This document shows, piece by piece, positions 51,862 through 60,961 of a DNA stretch of 64,000 nt; positions within the stretch are counted from its first letter, which is position 1; the number at the start of each line of letters is the position of its first letter. Made by a program: the position numbers and the translations under genes. The notes under the pieces were generated by a model. The model saw only the letters and a list, made by a program, of their open reading frames with translations, ran no database searches and was not told where the DNA came from. The DNA is from Mycobacterium colombiense (lineage in GTDB: Bacteria > Actinomycetota > Actinomycetes > Mycobacteriales > Mycobacteriaceae), in NCBI RefSeq assembly GCF_001672755.1, contig NZ_LZKI01000073.1:62001-126000 (forward strand). Direction: 5' to 3'.

Positions 51862-52815
51862 CTACGGCGTGTCGCGGCGCGCCACCTTCGTCGGCTTCGC
51901 GTCACGCCAATCCTCGACGTGCGGGGGCTGGCCAACCGGCCACCGGTTCTCGTTGAACGCCGCCCAGTGGGCATGCCCCAGCAGGTGCACGTGGAACGCG
52001 TGCCGCAGCGCCTCGGTGTAACCCATCGCGTCGGAGGCGGCGTTGACCGAATCTTTGATGAGCAGCGACGCCATCGTGGGTCGCTCGGCGATGCGTCGCG
52101 CGAATTCCAGTGTCTTTTCCTCTAATTCGTCGACCGGGAAAACCTTGGACACCATGCCCAGCCGGTGCGCCTCGTCCGCGTCAATCGAATCACCGGTCAG
52201 CAGCAGCTCTTTGGCCTTGCGTGGCCCGAATTCCCAAGGGTGAGCGTAGTATTCGACACCCGGCATGCCCAGCCGGACCGCGACGACGTCGCTGAACTTC
52301 GCGTTGTCGGCCGCGACGATCAGGTCGCACGCCCAGATCAGCATCAAGCCGGCCGAGATCGCGTTGCCCTGCACCTGGGCGATGGTGATCTTGCGCAGAT
52401 CCCGCCAGCGGCAAGTGTTTTCGAAGAAATAGTGCCATTCCTGGTGGTACAGCTTCTCCATGATCGGCTCGAGCGTGGCCCCGCGCGAGCGGAAGCTGGG
52501 ATGCTGCCCCGGCCCCGGTGCGCGCTCGGCCAGCGCCTGCTCGGAACCCAGGTCGTGACCGGCGGAAAAGTTCCTGCCGCGCGCCGCCAGTATCACCACG
52601 CGAACCGTGTCGTCGGCCTCGGCCCGGCCGAACGCCTCGTCGAGCTGTACCAGCAGACCGCGACTCTGCGCGTTGTGGGCCTCGGGCCGGTTCAGCCAGA
52701 TCCGGGCGATGCGGCCCTCATCGAGGGTTTCGTAGGCCACCAGTTCCGGGGCGTTGGCTTCGGCCGCCCCGGCGTCGGCTTGCTCGGAGACTGTCATTCC
52801 GCCCACCTCGTTCAT
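51862..52815 (-). CDS. Enoyl-CoA hydratase/isomerase (crotonase) family
   Basis: A 317-residue crotonase-fold protein. RIWLNRPEAHNAQS marks the first strands, AARGRNFSAGHDL the oxyanion-hole region, and GNAISAGLMLIWACDLI the second; an acidic residue in the MPGVEYYAHP region may be catalytic. Start is ATG 52,815, or ATG 52,797 (MTVSEQ). It is longer than typical (about 260) because of an N-terminal tail and an insert near 95-130. It probably acts on an acyl-CoA in lipid or sterol breakdown. Confidence 0.9.
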   Translation of the reverse strand: MNEVGGMTVSEQADAGAAEANAPELVAYETLDEGRIARIWLNRPEAHNAQSRGLLVQLDEAFGRAEADDTVRVVILAARGRNFSAGHDLGSEQALAERAPGPGQHPSFRSRGATLEPIMEKLYHQEWHYFFENTCRWRDLRKITIAQVQGNAISAGLMLIWACDLIVAADNAKFSDVVAVRLGMPGVEYYAHPWEFGPRKAKELLLTGDSIDADEAHRLGMVSKVFPVDELEEKTLEFARRIAERPTMASLLIKDSVNAASDAMGYTEALRHAFHVHLLGHAHWAAFNENRWPVGQPPHVEDWRDAKPTKVARRDTP

Positions 52816-52907
52816 CGTTGAATTGGCCTTGTTTACAGATTACGGCCAGTGTGTAACCGCGCACGCGCTGGGGTGATGGGCTGCCCTGCCCCGCCGACCA
52901 TGCGTTC

Positions 52908-53699
52908 TCACCCGGCGGTCTCTGGCCGCCGGCCCAGCGGCAGCAGCCGATGGTCGCGGGTGAACACCAGCCGGACGATGCCCATCGCGACGACCACGGT
53001 GGTGGCCGCGACCGACCCCAGGATCAAGAACATCACCACGGCCTGCACCAGCACGGCCTGCAGTGGCGGCACCCCGGCGAGGATGAGGCCGGTCATGGCG
53101 CCCGGCAGGAACACCAGGCCGGTGGCCTTGGTCGTCTCGATCTGCGGAGATATCGCCGAGCGCAAGGCGATTCGCAGGTAGGGCGCCGCGGCCTGCCGCG
53201 ACGGTTGCCCCAGCGCGAGACGGGCCTCGACCTCGTCGCGTTTGTCGCGCAGCTCGTCGACCAACCGCCGAGCCACCAGCACCATGGCGGTCATCGAGTT
53301 GCCGATCATCATCCCGGCAACCGGCACCAGCGTGCGCCCCTGCAGCGGGAACACCCGCAGGCCGAAGATCACGCCCAGCGTCACCACGGCCGCACCGGCG
53401 AACGCGGCCACGGCCAGCGGCGCAAACCGCGGCACCTCCGGCGCCCTGCGCCGGGCGACATCCCCCGCGTAGGCCACCATTCCGGCGACCCACGCCCACG
53501 ACCACCACAGCGATCGGCCCGGCTCGAACAGCAGCGTCAGCGCCCCGCCCACGAGCAGCAGCTGCACCAGCGCGCGGGCCGCGGCCCACAGCAGCTGCCG
53601 CTCCAGACCCAGCCGCCGCCACAGCGAGATCCCGGCCGCGAACGCCACCAGGATCAGCGATGTCACCAGGCCCACCCAGCCGATTTGACCGTTCATCAA
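52908..53699 (-). CDS. UPF0014 (FetB/YbbM-like) ABC permease
   Basis: A 263-residue membrane protein with about seven helices; VPVAGMMIGNSMTAMVL and PGAMTGLILAGVPPLQAV are the most conserved family segments. In E. coli the FetA-FetB pair exports iron; the plant homologue is ALS3-type. It overlaps the ATPase gene by four bases and so forms a two-component ABC exporter with it. Confidence 0.9.
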   Translation of the reverse strand: MMNGQIGWVGLVTSLILVAFAAGISLWRRLGLERQLLWAAARALVQLLLVGGALTLLFEPGRSLWWSWAWVAGMVAYAGDVARRRAPEVPRFAPLAVAAFAGAAVVTLGVIFGLRVFPLQGRTLVPVAGMMIGNSMTAMVLVARRLVDELRDKRDEVEARLALGQPSRQAAAPYLRIALRSAISPQIETTKATGLVFLPGAMTGLILAGVPPLQAVLVQAVVMFLILGSVAATTVVVAMGIVRLVFTRDHRLLPLGRRPETAG

Positions 53700-54469
53700 G
53701 CCACCGAACCGTCGCCGGGCTTCGACGCGACCGGGCCCAGGCCCAGGCTGCGGCCGGAGTCCAGGCGCAGGACTCGGTCGGCCGCCCTTTCCACCTGCGC
53801 CGAGTTATGGGTGACCCATAAGGCGGGAATGCCGTCGGCGGCCAGTTCGCGCACCGCGCGCTCGATGACTTCGGCCGCCTCGGTGTCGACGGCGGAAGTG
53901 GGTTCGTCCAGCAGCAGCACCTGGGGTTCGGCCATCAGGGTGCGGGCCAGGCACACGCGTTGCGCCTCGCCACCCGAGAGGGCGGCCACGTCGCGCTCCA
54001 ACCACGATCCGGTCAGCGCCACGCGGGCCAGCGTTTCGTGCATACGTGCGTCGGACGCGTCGGGATCGGCGGCCCGCAGGTTGTCGGCGACCGTGCCCGG
54101 GAATGGCGTCGGGCGCTGAAAGCACATGCCCACCCGGCGCCGCAGCCACAGCGGGTCGAGCCCGCCGATGTCCGACCCGTAGAAGGAGGCCCGTCCGCTC
54201 GTCGGCAGCTCCAGCCGGTTGCACAGCCGGAGCAGGGTCGATTTGCCCGAGCCCGACGGCCCGAACACCGCCGTCACACCGTGAGCCGGAATGGCGGCGG
54301 TCAGCCCGTCCAGAGCACGCACTCCCTGCCGTTCCACGACGACATCGACGAACTCGAACACCACGTCGTTACCGGCGTCCCGATCGGCCACCTGCTTATC
54401 CTGCATCACCGCGGCGACGGTCGATCGTGTCTTCGCGAGCGGCGCGGCGAACCCCTGCAAACCAGCCAT
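53696..54469 (-). CDS. ABC transporter ATPase (FetA/YbbL-like)
   Basis: A 257-residue ATP-binding subunit. Walker A is FGPSGSGKSTLL, Q-loop CFQRPTPFPG, signature LSGGEAQRV, Walker B VLLLDEPTS and the switch histidine in WVTHN. Partner of the UPF0014 permease downstream. ATG 54,469 is the longest start; ATG 54,406 (MQDKQVADR) gives a more typical N terminus. The probable role is metal or lipid export. Confidence 0.92.
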   Translation of the reverse strand: MAGLQGFAAPLAKTRSTVAAVMQDKQVADRDAGNDVVFEFVDVVVERQGVRALDGLTAAIPAHGVTAVFGPSGSGKSTLLRLCNRLELPTSGRASFYGSDIGGLDPLWLRRRVGMCFQRPTPFPGTVADNLRAADPDASDARMHETLARVALTGSWLERDVAALSGGEAQRVCLARTLMAEPQVLLLDEPTSAVDTEAAEVIERAVRELAADGIPALWVTHNSAQVERAADRVLRLDSGRSLGLGPVASKPGDGSVA

Positions 54470-54528
54470 AAATGCGGCTAGAGCCCGTTAGCTGGTGAGA
54501 CGGCCTGCGACCGGTCGCAGGCGTCGCC

Positions 54529-54534
54529 TACAGT
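54529..54534 (+). promoter_or_regulatory. -10 box of a predicted leaderless promoter (small gene-otsA)
   Basis: TACAGT is followed by six bases and ATG 54,541. Confidence 0.5.
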
Positions 54535-54540
54535 TAAGTC

Positions 54541-54705
54541 ATGCCTACAAAATCTGATCCTGGCGAAATCGGCGACGTCGAGCCGCTGGCCGACGACACT
54601 GCGAGCCAGGCCCGGCGGGTCGTCGCGGCGTACGCCAACGACGCTGACGAATGCCGGGTCTTTCTGTCCATGCTGGGTATCGGGCCGGCGAAACTCGACG
54701 CGTAA
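54541..54705 (+). CDS. Small conserved protein (Rv3489-type), 54 residues
   Basis: A short acidic protein, MPTKSDPGEIGDVEP to LSMLGIGPAKLDA, the size and place of Rv3489 just before otsA. Its TAA is immediately followed by the otsA ATG, so the two are co-translated from what looks like a leaderless message. Helical throughout (ASQARRVVAAYANDADE). Function unknown; it may affect trehalose synthase expression or activity. Confidence 0.85.
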   Translation: MPTKSDPGEIGDVEPLADDTASQARRVVAAYANDADECRVFLSMLGIGPAKLDA

Positions 54706-56187
54706 ATGTCTCCCGGGGGAGGGCGGGGCTCGAAGACAGCCGAATTCGGCAATTCCGACTTCGTCGTGGTTGCCAACCGGTTGCCGGTCGATCAGGAGCG
54801 CCTCCCCGACGGCACCACCGCGTGGAAACGCAGCCCGGGCGGGCTGGTCACGGCCCTCGAGCCGCTGCTGCGTCGCCAGCGCGGGGCGTGGGTCGGCTGG
54901 CCCGGGATCGTTGACGAGAACACCGACCACGATGGTGAGCCCATCGTTCAGGACGATCTGGAGCTCCGGCCGGTCAAGCTGAGCGCCGACGACGTCGCCG
55001 AGTACTACGAGGGTTTCTCGAACGCCACGCTGTGGCCGCTCTATCACGACGTCATCGTCAAACCGATCTACCACCGTGAGTGGTGGGACCGCTACGTCGC
55101 GGTCAACCGCCGCTTCGCCGAAGCCACCTCCCGCGCCGCCGCGAAAGGCGCGACGGTCTGGGTGCAGGACTACCAGCTGCAGCTGGTGCCCAAGATGCTG
55201 CGCGAACTGCGGCCCGACCTGACCATCGGCTTCTTCCTGCACATCCCTTTCCCCCCGGTCGAGCTGTTCGTGCAGATGCCGTGGCGGACCGAGATCGTCG
55301 AGGGTCTGCTCGGCGCCGACCTGGTCGGCTTCCATCTGGCCGGCGGCGCACAGAACTTCCTGTTCCTCGCCCGACGGCTGATCGGCGCCAACACCTCGCG
55401 CGGGGCGGTGGGCGTGCGGTCGCGGTACGGCGAGGTCGAGCTCGAGTCCCGTGTGGTTCGGGTGGGCGCCTTCCCCATCTCCATCGACTCCAGCTCGCTG
55501 GACCAGGCGGCGCGGCACCGCAACATCAAGCGCCGTGCCCGGGAGATCCGGGCGGAGCTGGGCAACCCACGCAAGGTGCTGCTCGGCGTCGACCGGCTCG
55601 ACTACACCAAGGGCATCGACGTGCGGCTGAAAGCCTTTTCGGAGCTGCTCGCGGAGGGCCGGGTCAAGCGCGACGACACGGTGCTGGTTCAGCTGGCGAC
55701 ACCCAGCCGCGAACGGGTGGACAGTTATCAGCAGCTGCGCAACGACATTGAACGCCAGGTCGGCCACATCAACGGCGAGTACGGCGAAGTCGGGCATCCG
55801 GTGGTGCACTACCTGCACCGGCCGGTCCCCCGCGACGAACTCATCGCGTTCTTCGTCGCCGCCGACGTCATGCTGGTCACCCCGCTGCGCGACGGGATGA
55901 ACCTGGTCGCCAAGGAGTATGTCGCCTGCCGCAGCGATCTCGGAGGCGCGCTGGTCCTGTCCGAATTCACCGGCGCCGCCGCCGAACTCCGGCAGGCGTA
56001 TCTGGTCAACCCGCACGACCTCGAAGGCGTCAAAGACACCATCGAGGCCGCGCTGAACCAATCCACCGAAGACGGACGGCGCCGGATGCGGTCACTGCGC
56101 CGCCAGGTCCTCGCGCACGACGTCGATCGCTGGGCGAGGTCGTTCCTCGACGCGCTCGCCGAATCCCGACCCGGTGACACCGATTAG
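54706..56187 (+). CDS. otsA: Trehalose-6-phosphate synthase
   Basis: A 493-residue GT-B glycosyltransferase that makes trehalose-6-phosphate from UDP-glucose and glucose-6-phosphate. Characteristic segments are [10 protein letters not shown], the GGLVTALEP loop, [38 protein letters not shown] and the donor-binding [15 protein letters not shown]. Length matches M. tuberculosis OtsA (Rv3490, about 500). Start ATG 54,706 abuts the preceding stop. Confidence 0.97.
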   Translation: MSPGGGRGSKTAEFGNSDFVVVANRLPVDQERLPDGTTAWKRSPGGLVTALEPLLRRQRGAWVGWPGIVDENTDHDGEPIVQDDLELRPVKLSADDVAEYYEGFSNATLWPLYHDVIVKPIYHREWWDRYVAVNRRFAEATSRAAAKGATVWVQDYQLQLVPKMLRELRPDLTIGFFLHIPFPPVELFVQMPWRTEIVEGLLGADLVGFHLAGGAQNFLFLARRLIGANTSRGAVGVRSRYGEVELESRVVRVGAFPISIDSSSLDQAARHRNIKRRAREIRAELGNPRKVLLGVDRLDYTKGIDVRLKAFSELLAEGRVKRDDTVLVQLATPSRERVDSYQQLRNDIERQVGHINGEYGEVGHPVVHYLHRPVPRDELIAFFVAADVMLVTPLRDGMNLVAKEYVACRSDLGGALVLSEFTGAAAELRQAYLVNPHDLEGVKDTIEAALNQSTEDGRRRMRSLRRQVLAHDVDRWARSFLDALAESRPGDTD

Positions 56188-56271
56188 CTCGCGTGGGCAG
56201 GACCCCATGGTGTTGACGCCCGGACGCTGTGATACTCAGGTGCAGCGTCGCACGCGAGGGAGGGGTATCAG

Positions 56272-56850
56272 ATGAAGCTCCGTCACGGCATGGCCGCGGG
56301 CGCCGGCATCTGCACGGCCGTCGCGGTGGGAATCGCGCTGCAGTCCGGTGAACCGGCCAAGGCGCTCGGACCACCGGCCGACGGCACCTACAACTTCAAC
56401 GAGGCGGGCGTGTCCGGGGTGACCTGGACCATCTCGGCACTTTGTGATCAGCCCTCGGGCACCCGGAACATGAACGACTACAACGACCCGATCGTGTTCG
56501 CGATGAACTGCGCGCTGAACATCGTGAGTTCGACGCCCGAGCAGATCAGCGCCGCGGACAAGCTGCAGAACTTCAGCGGCCGCGCCCGGATGTCCAGCAT
56601 GCTGTGGACCTTCAAGGTCGACAAGGCCGACGGTGTGGCATGCCCGGGCGGCGGCACCGCACCTTCCACCGAAACCTTCGCGTTCAGCGACGAGACCATG
56701 AGCGGCACCCACACCACGCTGCACGGCGCGGTGTGCGGGATGCAGCCGGGGATGAAGAAGGAACCGTTCTCGCTGGCGATGACCGGTCCGCCACCCAGCC
56801 CGATCAACCGTTACCCGTTGTACTGCAACGGCATTGCGATGTGCTACTGA
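56272..56850 (+). CDS. Exported conserved protein (Rv3491-type)
   Basis: A 192-residue secreted protein, same length as Rv3491. The signal peptide (about 1-30, GAGICTAVAVGIAL) is followed by a domain with four or more cysteines (SALCDQPSG, MNCALN, VACPGGG, AVCGMQ, LYCNG, MCY) that should form disulphides. Unknown function, found in mycobacteria only as far as I know. It follows otsA and converges on the mce4-associated genes. Confidence 0.85.
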   Translation: MKLRHGMAAGAGICTAVAVGIALQSGEPAKALGPPADGTYNFNEAGVSGVTWTISALCDQPSGTRNMNDYNDPIVFAMNCALNIVSSTPEQISAADKLQNFSGRARMSSMLWTFKVDKADGVACPGGGTAPSTETFAFSDETMSGTHTTLHGAVCGMQPGMKKEPFSLAMTGPPPSPINRYPLYCNGIAMCY

Positions 56851-56866
56851 ACGTCTACCGACGAGG

Positions 56867-57361
56867 TCAGATCGGCGTGATGTAGGCGATCAGCCACTGC
56901 TTGCCGACCTTCTTGAAGTCGACCCGCAACCGGCTGCCGTCATACAGCGGCTGGCGTGACTTGTCCGTCACGGTCCGGTTCATGAAGACCATCACAGACG
57001 CCGATTCCCGCTTGGCCGACATCACGCCCACGCCAACGACATTGGCCTGCACGACCACTTCGCGTTTCTTGGCCTCGGGGATGATCTGGTTGTTGACGCT
57101 CTTCTGGAACTCGGCGCGATAGTCGGGAGTCAACAACGGATACGCCGCCGACAGGCTCCGCTCGACGGTTTGGTAGTCGTACGCGAAGACCGCGGGGACC
57201 TCCTTGGCCGCCAACCCGGGCAGCACCGCACGCGCCGCCTGCTCGCCGCGGGTCTGCACCCGGTCCCAGTACATCCAGCCGGCCACCGCGGACAACGCGA
57301 CGAACGCCACGGCAACGAGGTAACCCGCGACGACCAGCAGCCAACGCCGCCATCGCATCAA
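56867..57361 (-). CDS. mam4B: Mce4-associated membrane protein
   Basis: A 164-residue Mce-associated (Mas/Mam) protein of the Rv3492c type. One N-terminal helix (LLVVAGYLVAVAFVALSAVAGW) anchors an extracytoplasmic NTF2-like domain (about 35-164) containing FQKSVNNQIIPEAKK and the C-terminal LRVDFKKVGKQWLIA. Such proteins stabilise the Mce complex. Start overlaps the upstream gene by four bases; it is the last gene of the mce4 operon. Confidence 0.93.
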   Translation of the reverse strand: MMRWRRWLLVVAGYLVAVAFVALSAVAGWMYWDRVQTRGEQAARAVLPGLAAKEVPAVFAYDYQTVERSLSAAYPLLTPDYRAEFQKSVNNQIIPEAKKREVVVQANVVGVGVMSAKRESASVMVFMNRTVTDKSRQPLYDGSRLRVDFKKVGKQWLIAYITPI

Positions 57362-58065
57362 TTACCCCCGTCTGGATATTTGAGGTCGTAGCCGGTCATC
57401 TTCCCGGCCTCGTCTTCGTGCACGATGACGCGCAAGCGATAGGGCATGGACGGCTTGTTCACCCCGTCGATGTCGGCGACGGTGACGCGCACCGAGACGA
57501 GCACCGAGGCGTTATCGCTCACGGCGTCAACGCCTTCCAGCGCGGCGCCGTTGATGACGGCCTCCGAGGTCGCATTGGTGGAGCGGAACAGGCCCTTGAG
57601 GTTCTCGACGTTGTTGTTGGCGCCGAGCATGCCGCGCAGCGGGCCGCTGGTGCCGTTGACGAAGCGGTTCACGCTCTCGTCGATGTTGTCCTGCTTGTAG
57701 CTGAACATGTTGACCACCGTCTGCGTGGCGGTGTCGACGAAACGCTGATCGCGCGTCTGCGCCGCGGTCGCGTGACGCTGCTGGATGAGCAGCGCCGCCA
57801 CACAACCGGCCAGCGCCCCGACCGCCAACAGTGCCGCGGCGAACGAAATCCACGCGACCAGGGCGCGGTGCGGCTGCCGTCGTGGCGGCGGCTTGATGGA
57901 CTTGAAGGCCTTGACGGGTTTCGCCGGCGGCTTGGGCGCGGCCGGCACCTCGCTCGTGACCGTGACGTCCCGGGCCGGGTCACCCTTGGCCGGCCCCGCC
58001 GCACGCGACGCTCGTCGACGAACCCGCGGCGTGGTCTTCGGTTCGTCTGCCACAGCAGGGTCCAT
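57358..58065 (-). CDS. mam4A: Mce4-associated membrane protein
   Basis: A 235-residue Mam protein of the Rv3493c type. A Lys/Pro-rich cytosolic part (about 1-65) precedes one helix (AWISFAAALLAVGALAGCVAALLI) and an NTF2-like external domain with FVDTATQTVVNMF and VLVSVRVTVAD. Its start overlaps the mce4F stop by one base. Probably works with Mam4B to stabilise the Mce4 importer. Confidence 0.93.
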   Translation of the reverse strand: MDPAVADEPKTTPRVRRRASRAAGPAKGDPARDVTVTSEVPAAPKPPAKPVKAFKSIKPPPRRQPHRALVAWISFAAALLAVGALAGCVAALLIQQRHATAAQTRDQRFVDTATQTVVNMFSYKQDNIDESVNRFVNGTSGPLRGMLGANNNVENLKGLFRSTNATSEAVINGAALEGVDAVSDNASVLVSVRVTVADIDGVNKPSMPYRLRVIVHEDEAGKMTGYDLKYPDGGN

Positions 58066-59792
58066 TACATCGGCCTTGGATCAAGCATCAGGTCCACCCA
58101 GTTCTCGGCGCCGGAGGTACCGGTAGCGCCGGCCGCGAAGATACCAGTGCCACCGGCCGGATCGACAAACGCGCCGGTCTTCTCGTCGTAGGTCGCATAT
58201 GCGGGGGGCCCGCCGGCCTGCGGCTGCCCTCCGGGCGGCGGACCCCACGGCTTCTCCGGCCCCGGGCCCGCCGGCGGCGGGTTGATGCCCTCCGGCGGTG
58301 CCGGCGGGGGCAGCCACTTCGGATACGGCAGCTGAGGCGGCACCGGGGGTACGCCGGGCGGCTGCCACGAGGTGAACGGCGGTGGCGGCCCGTTGTCATT
58401 GGGCGGCGGCGGGTCGAAGGCCGGCTGCTTGTTCGGCAGCGGCCCGGGCCCCGGCACCACGCCCGGCGGCGGCGGCCCGACTATGGGTGTGCCCGGATCC
58501 GGCTCGGCGCCCGGCGGGATGTACGGGAAGTGGTTGGGCGGCAAGACGTTCAAGCCGTTGGTCACCGGGGTGTCATACGGCACGGGCGGCCCACGCCACG
58601 GGTTGCGGCCGATAGGCACGTAACCCTTCGGATCGCGACACAGCTGGATCGTCGGGGCGCGCTTGCCGGGGAACTCCTGGCACGGGTAGTTGCGCGCGCC
58701 GCGCACGGTGCTCGGGTCGTTCTGCGCGGTCTTGCAGTACATGTCCTTCGGCAGCTCGCGCACCGTCTGGTCGGCCGGGGTGCGCATCAACGGCGGCGGC
58801 AGGAAGCCGACGGCGCACGGCGGCGGATCGTTGAGGTCGAGCTTGAAGTCCAGCTTGGCGCCCTCGTCCTGCGGCCCACCACCCGCGGCGGTGGTGATGG
58901 CGGCGAACAGCGCCGGCAGAACGACCAGCAGCTGCTCGATCGACTTGTGGTAGATCACGCCGACCCGGCCGAGGTTGGCCAGGCTGGCGGCCAGGGCCGG
59001 GAACGAGGGGCGGATGCCGGAGAACGCGGTGCTGGCCTCGTCGGTGGCGCCCGGTGCCGTCGCCAGCGTGTCGCGAAGCTGCGGGTCGGCCTGGCGCACC
59101 TCGGAGGTGAACCGCGCCAGCCCGTCGGACAGCGACTTGATGTCGCCACCGGCGCGCATCTGGGCCTGCAGGAACGGGCCTGCCTGATCGATCAATTGGG
59201 AGACTTGCGGATAGTTGGTGTTGGCCTCGTCCACCAGCAGCCGGGCGGACTCGTAGAGCCGGGCCATCTCCGGGCCGGAACCGTTTGCCGCGATGAAGGT
59301 CTCGTGCAGCAGCTCGCGCAGCCGGGTGTCGCCGAGGCTGTTGACCAAGGTCTCCGAGCGCTTCAACAGGTCGGCGACGTCCTGACCGATCCGGGTGTTC
59401 TGCCGCTGGATGCGGGCACCGTTGGTCAACTTCGTCGATGCCGGCGAGCTCGGGGGCACCAGGTCGATGTACTGCTCGCCGACCGCCGACACGCTCTTGA
59501 CGGTGGCGGTGACATTCGACGGGATGGCGGTGCCGCTGTTCAGCCGCATATCGGCGATGACGCCGTTGGGGCTCAGGCCCACCGACTCGACGCGGCCGAC
59601 GGCGACGCCGCGGTAGGTGACGTTGGCGTTCTTGTACAGGCCGCCGCCGGCGACGAAATCGGCGCTCACGCCGTAGGTTCCGATACCGAACGTCGCGGGC
59701 AGCCGCAGGTAGAAGATCGCCATCACGGTCAGGGTGATGGCCGTGATCACCGCGAAGATCCACAGCTGGATCTTGGTCAGTCTGTCGTGCAT
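58065..59792 (-). CDS. mce4F: Mce4F, MCE-family sterol-import protein
   Basis: A 575-residue substrate-binding component. One N-terminal helix (about 12-32), then the MCE domain (YGVSADFVAGGGLYKNANVTYRG... to about 130), a long helical MCE-associated region (about 140-320), and a C-terminal region of about 200 residues very rich in Pro and Gly that ends MLDPRPM. MCE A-F subunits form a hexameric tunnel that carries sterols across the cell envelope to the YrbE4 permeases; the energy source is MceG. Slightly longer than M. tuberculosis Mce4F (about 564) because of the Pro-rich tail. Confidence 0.96.
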   Translation of the reverse strand: MHDRLTKIQLWIFAVITAITLTVMAIFYLRLPATFGIGTYGVSADFVAGGGLYKNANVTYRGVAVGRVESVGLSPNGVIADMRLNSGTAIPSNVTATVKSVSAVGEQYIDLVPPSSPASTKLTNGARIQRQNTRIGQDVADLLKRSETLVNSLGDTRLRELLHETFIAANGSGPEMARLYESARLLVDEANTNYPQVSQLIDQAGPFLQAQMRAGGDIKSLSDGLARFTSEVRQADPQLRDTLATAPGATDEASTAFSGIRPSFPALAASLANLGRVGVIYHKSIEQLLVVLPALFAAITTAAGGGPQDEGAKLDFKLDLNDPPPCAVGFLPPPLMRTPADQTVRELPKDMYCKTAQNDPSTVRGARNYPCQEFPGKRAPTIQLCRDPKGYVPIGRNPWRGPPVPYDTPVTNGLNVLPPNHFPYIPPGAEPDPGTPIVGPPPPGVVPGPGPLPNKQPAFDPPPPNDNGPPPPFTSWQPPGVPPVPPQLPYPKWLPPPAPPEGINPPPAGPGPEKPWGPPPGGQPQAGGPPAYATYDEKTGAFVDPAGGTGIFAAGATGTSGAENWVDLMLDPRPM

Positions 59793-59806
59793 CTGCGCCC
59801 GCCCCC

Positions 59807-60961
59807 TTACTGTCCTGAAGCCGTGCCGGGCGGGATCTTGAACGGGTCGGCCGCCTGTCCGGACAGGTTGGCCATCTCGCCGGTCAAGAAGTCGGGCGGG
59901 TTGAGGATCTCGTTCATGTGGGCCATGTTCGGGTCGAAATACGCTGTGGTGAAGAACGTTTCACCAAGGCGGCGCAGGGTGAGGTCGAAGGTGGTGAACA
60001 CGTTGAGGTAGTCGCCACGCACGGCCTGCTTGATGCCGAAGTTGGGGAATGGGAATGTCAACAAAATCTGCAGAGAGGTGACGAAGTTCTTGCGGTTGTC
60101 GTTCAGAGCCTTAACAGCCGAGTAAAGATCTTTCACGTCGGCGGCGAAGTCCACCTTGGTCTTTGCCAGGATGTTCGAGGTGACGTTCGCCAGTTTGTGC
60201 AGCGCGGCGAAGGCCTCGACGATGTGGCCGCGGCTCTTGTTGAGCACGCGAATCGCCTCGGGCAGCGTGTCCAGCGCCCGGCCCAGATTGTCCTTGTCGT
60301 GCGCCAGGGTCGCCGAGAATCGGTTCAGTCCGTCGACGGCGTCGATGATGTCATTGACCTGACGGTTCAGTCCGGAGGTCAGCTCCGCGAGCCTGGGGAT
60401 CAGGTCGACGAACTGGTCCTGGCGGCCGGCGACCGCCTTGTAGGTCTCGTCGGTGATCTCTTCCAGGGCACCGACATTGCCCTTGTTCACCACCACGCCG
60501 AGCGCCGAAAGCACCTCTTCGGTGGTGGGATAGCGGCCGGTGTTGGCCTCCGCGATCTTCGACCCGTCCTTCAGCTTGCCGACGGCCGGCTTGTCCTTCG
60601 GCCGGGCCAGGTCGATGTGCATCGAACCGAGCAGCGAGGTCTGGGCGACCGTCGCGGTCGAGTTGGCGGGCAGCACCACGTTCTTGTCGAGCGCCAATTT
60701 CACTGCGGCATAGAACGATCCGTCGGCCCGCTGTTCGGCCGAGATGCCGGCGACGCTGCCGACGGTGACGTCGTCGACCATGACCGGAGAGTTCTGCGGC
60801 AGCGTCGCCACGTCGGGCAGCTCGACCGTGATCGAGTAGGCGCCGCTGCCGTGCCCCGCGGTGCCGGGCATCGCCAGCGAGTTCAGCCCGCTGAACTGGC
60901 AGCCGGCCAGCAGCATGCTGCCGGTCGCCAATCCGCTGGCGCGCAACCACATTCGGTTCAT
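59807..60961 (-). CDS. lprN: Mce4E lipoprotein LprN
   Basis: A 384-residue MCE-family lipoprotein. The signal peptide ends in lipobox LLAGC (Cys21), followed by SITVELPDVATLPQNSPV as the start of the MCE domain (about 45-130), then the helical region with repeated VDGLNRFSATLAHDKDN-type heptads. The only lipidated subunit of the Mce4 set. It overlaps mce4D by four bases and is 14 bp from mce4F. Confidence 0.96.
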   Translation of the reverse strand: MNRMWLRASGLATGSMLLAGCQFSGLNSLAMPGTAGHGSGAYSITVELPDVATLPQNSPVMVDDVTVGSVAGISAEQRADGSFYAAVKLALDKNVVLPANSTATVAQTSLLGSMHIDLARPKDKPAVGKLKDGSKIAEANTGRYPTTEEVLSALGVVVNKGNVGALEEITDETYKAVAGRQDQFVDLIPRLAELTSGLNRQVNDIIDAVDGLNRFSATLAHDKDNLGRALDTLPEAIRVLNKSRGHIVEAFAALHKLANVTSNILAKTKVDFAADVKDLYSAVKALNDNRKNFVTSLQILLTFPFPNFGIKQAVRGDYLNVFTTFDLTLRRLGETFFTTAYFDPNMAHMNEILNPPDFLTGEMANLSGQAADPFKIPPGTASGQ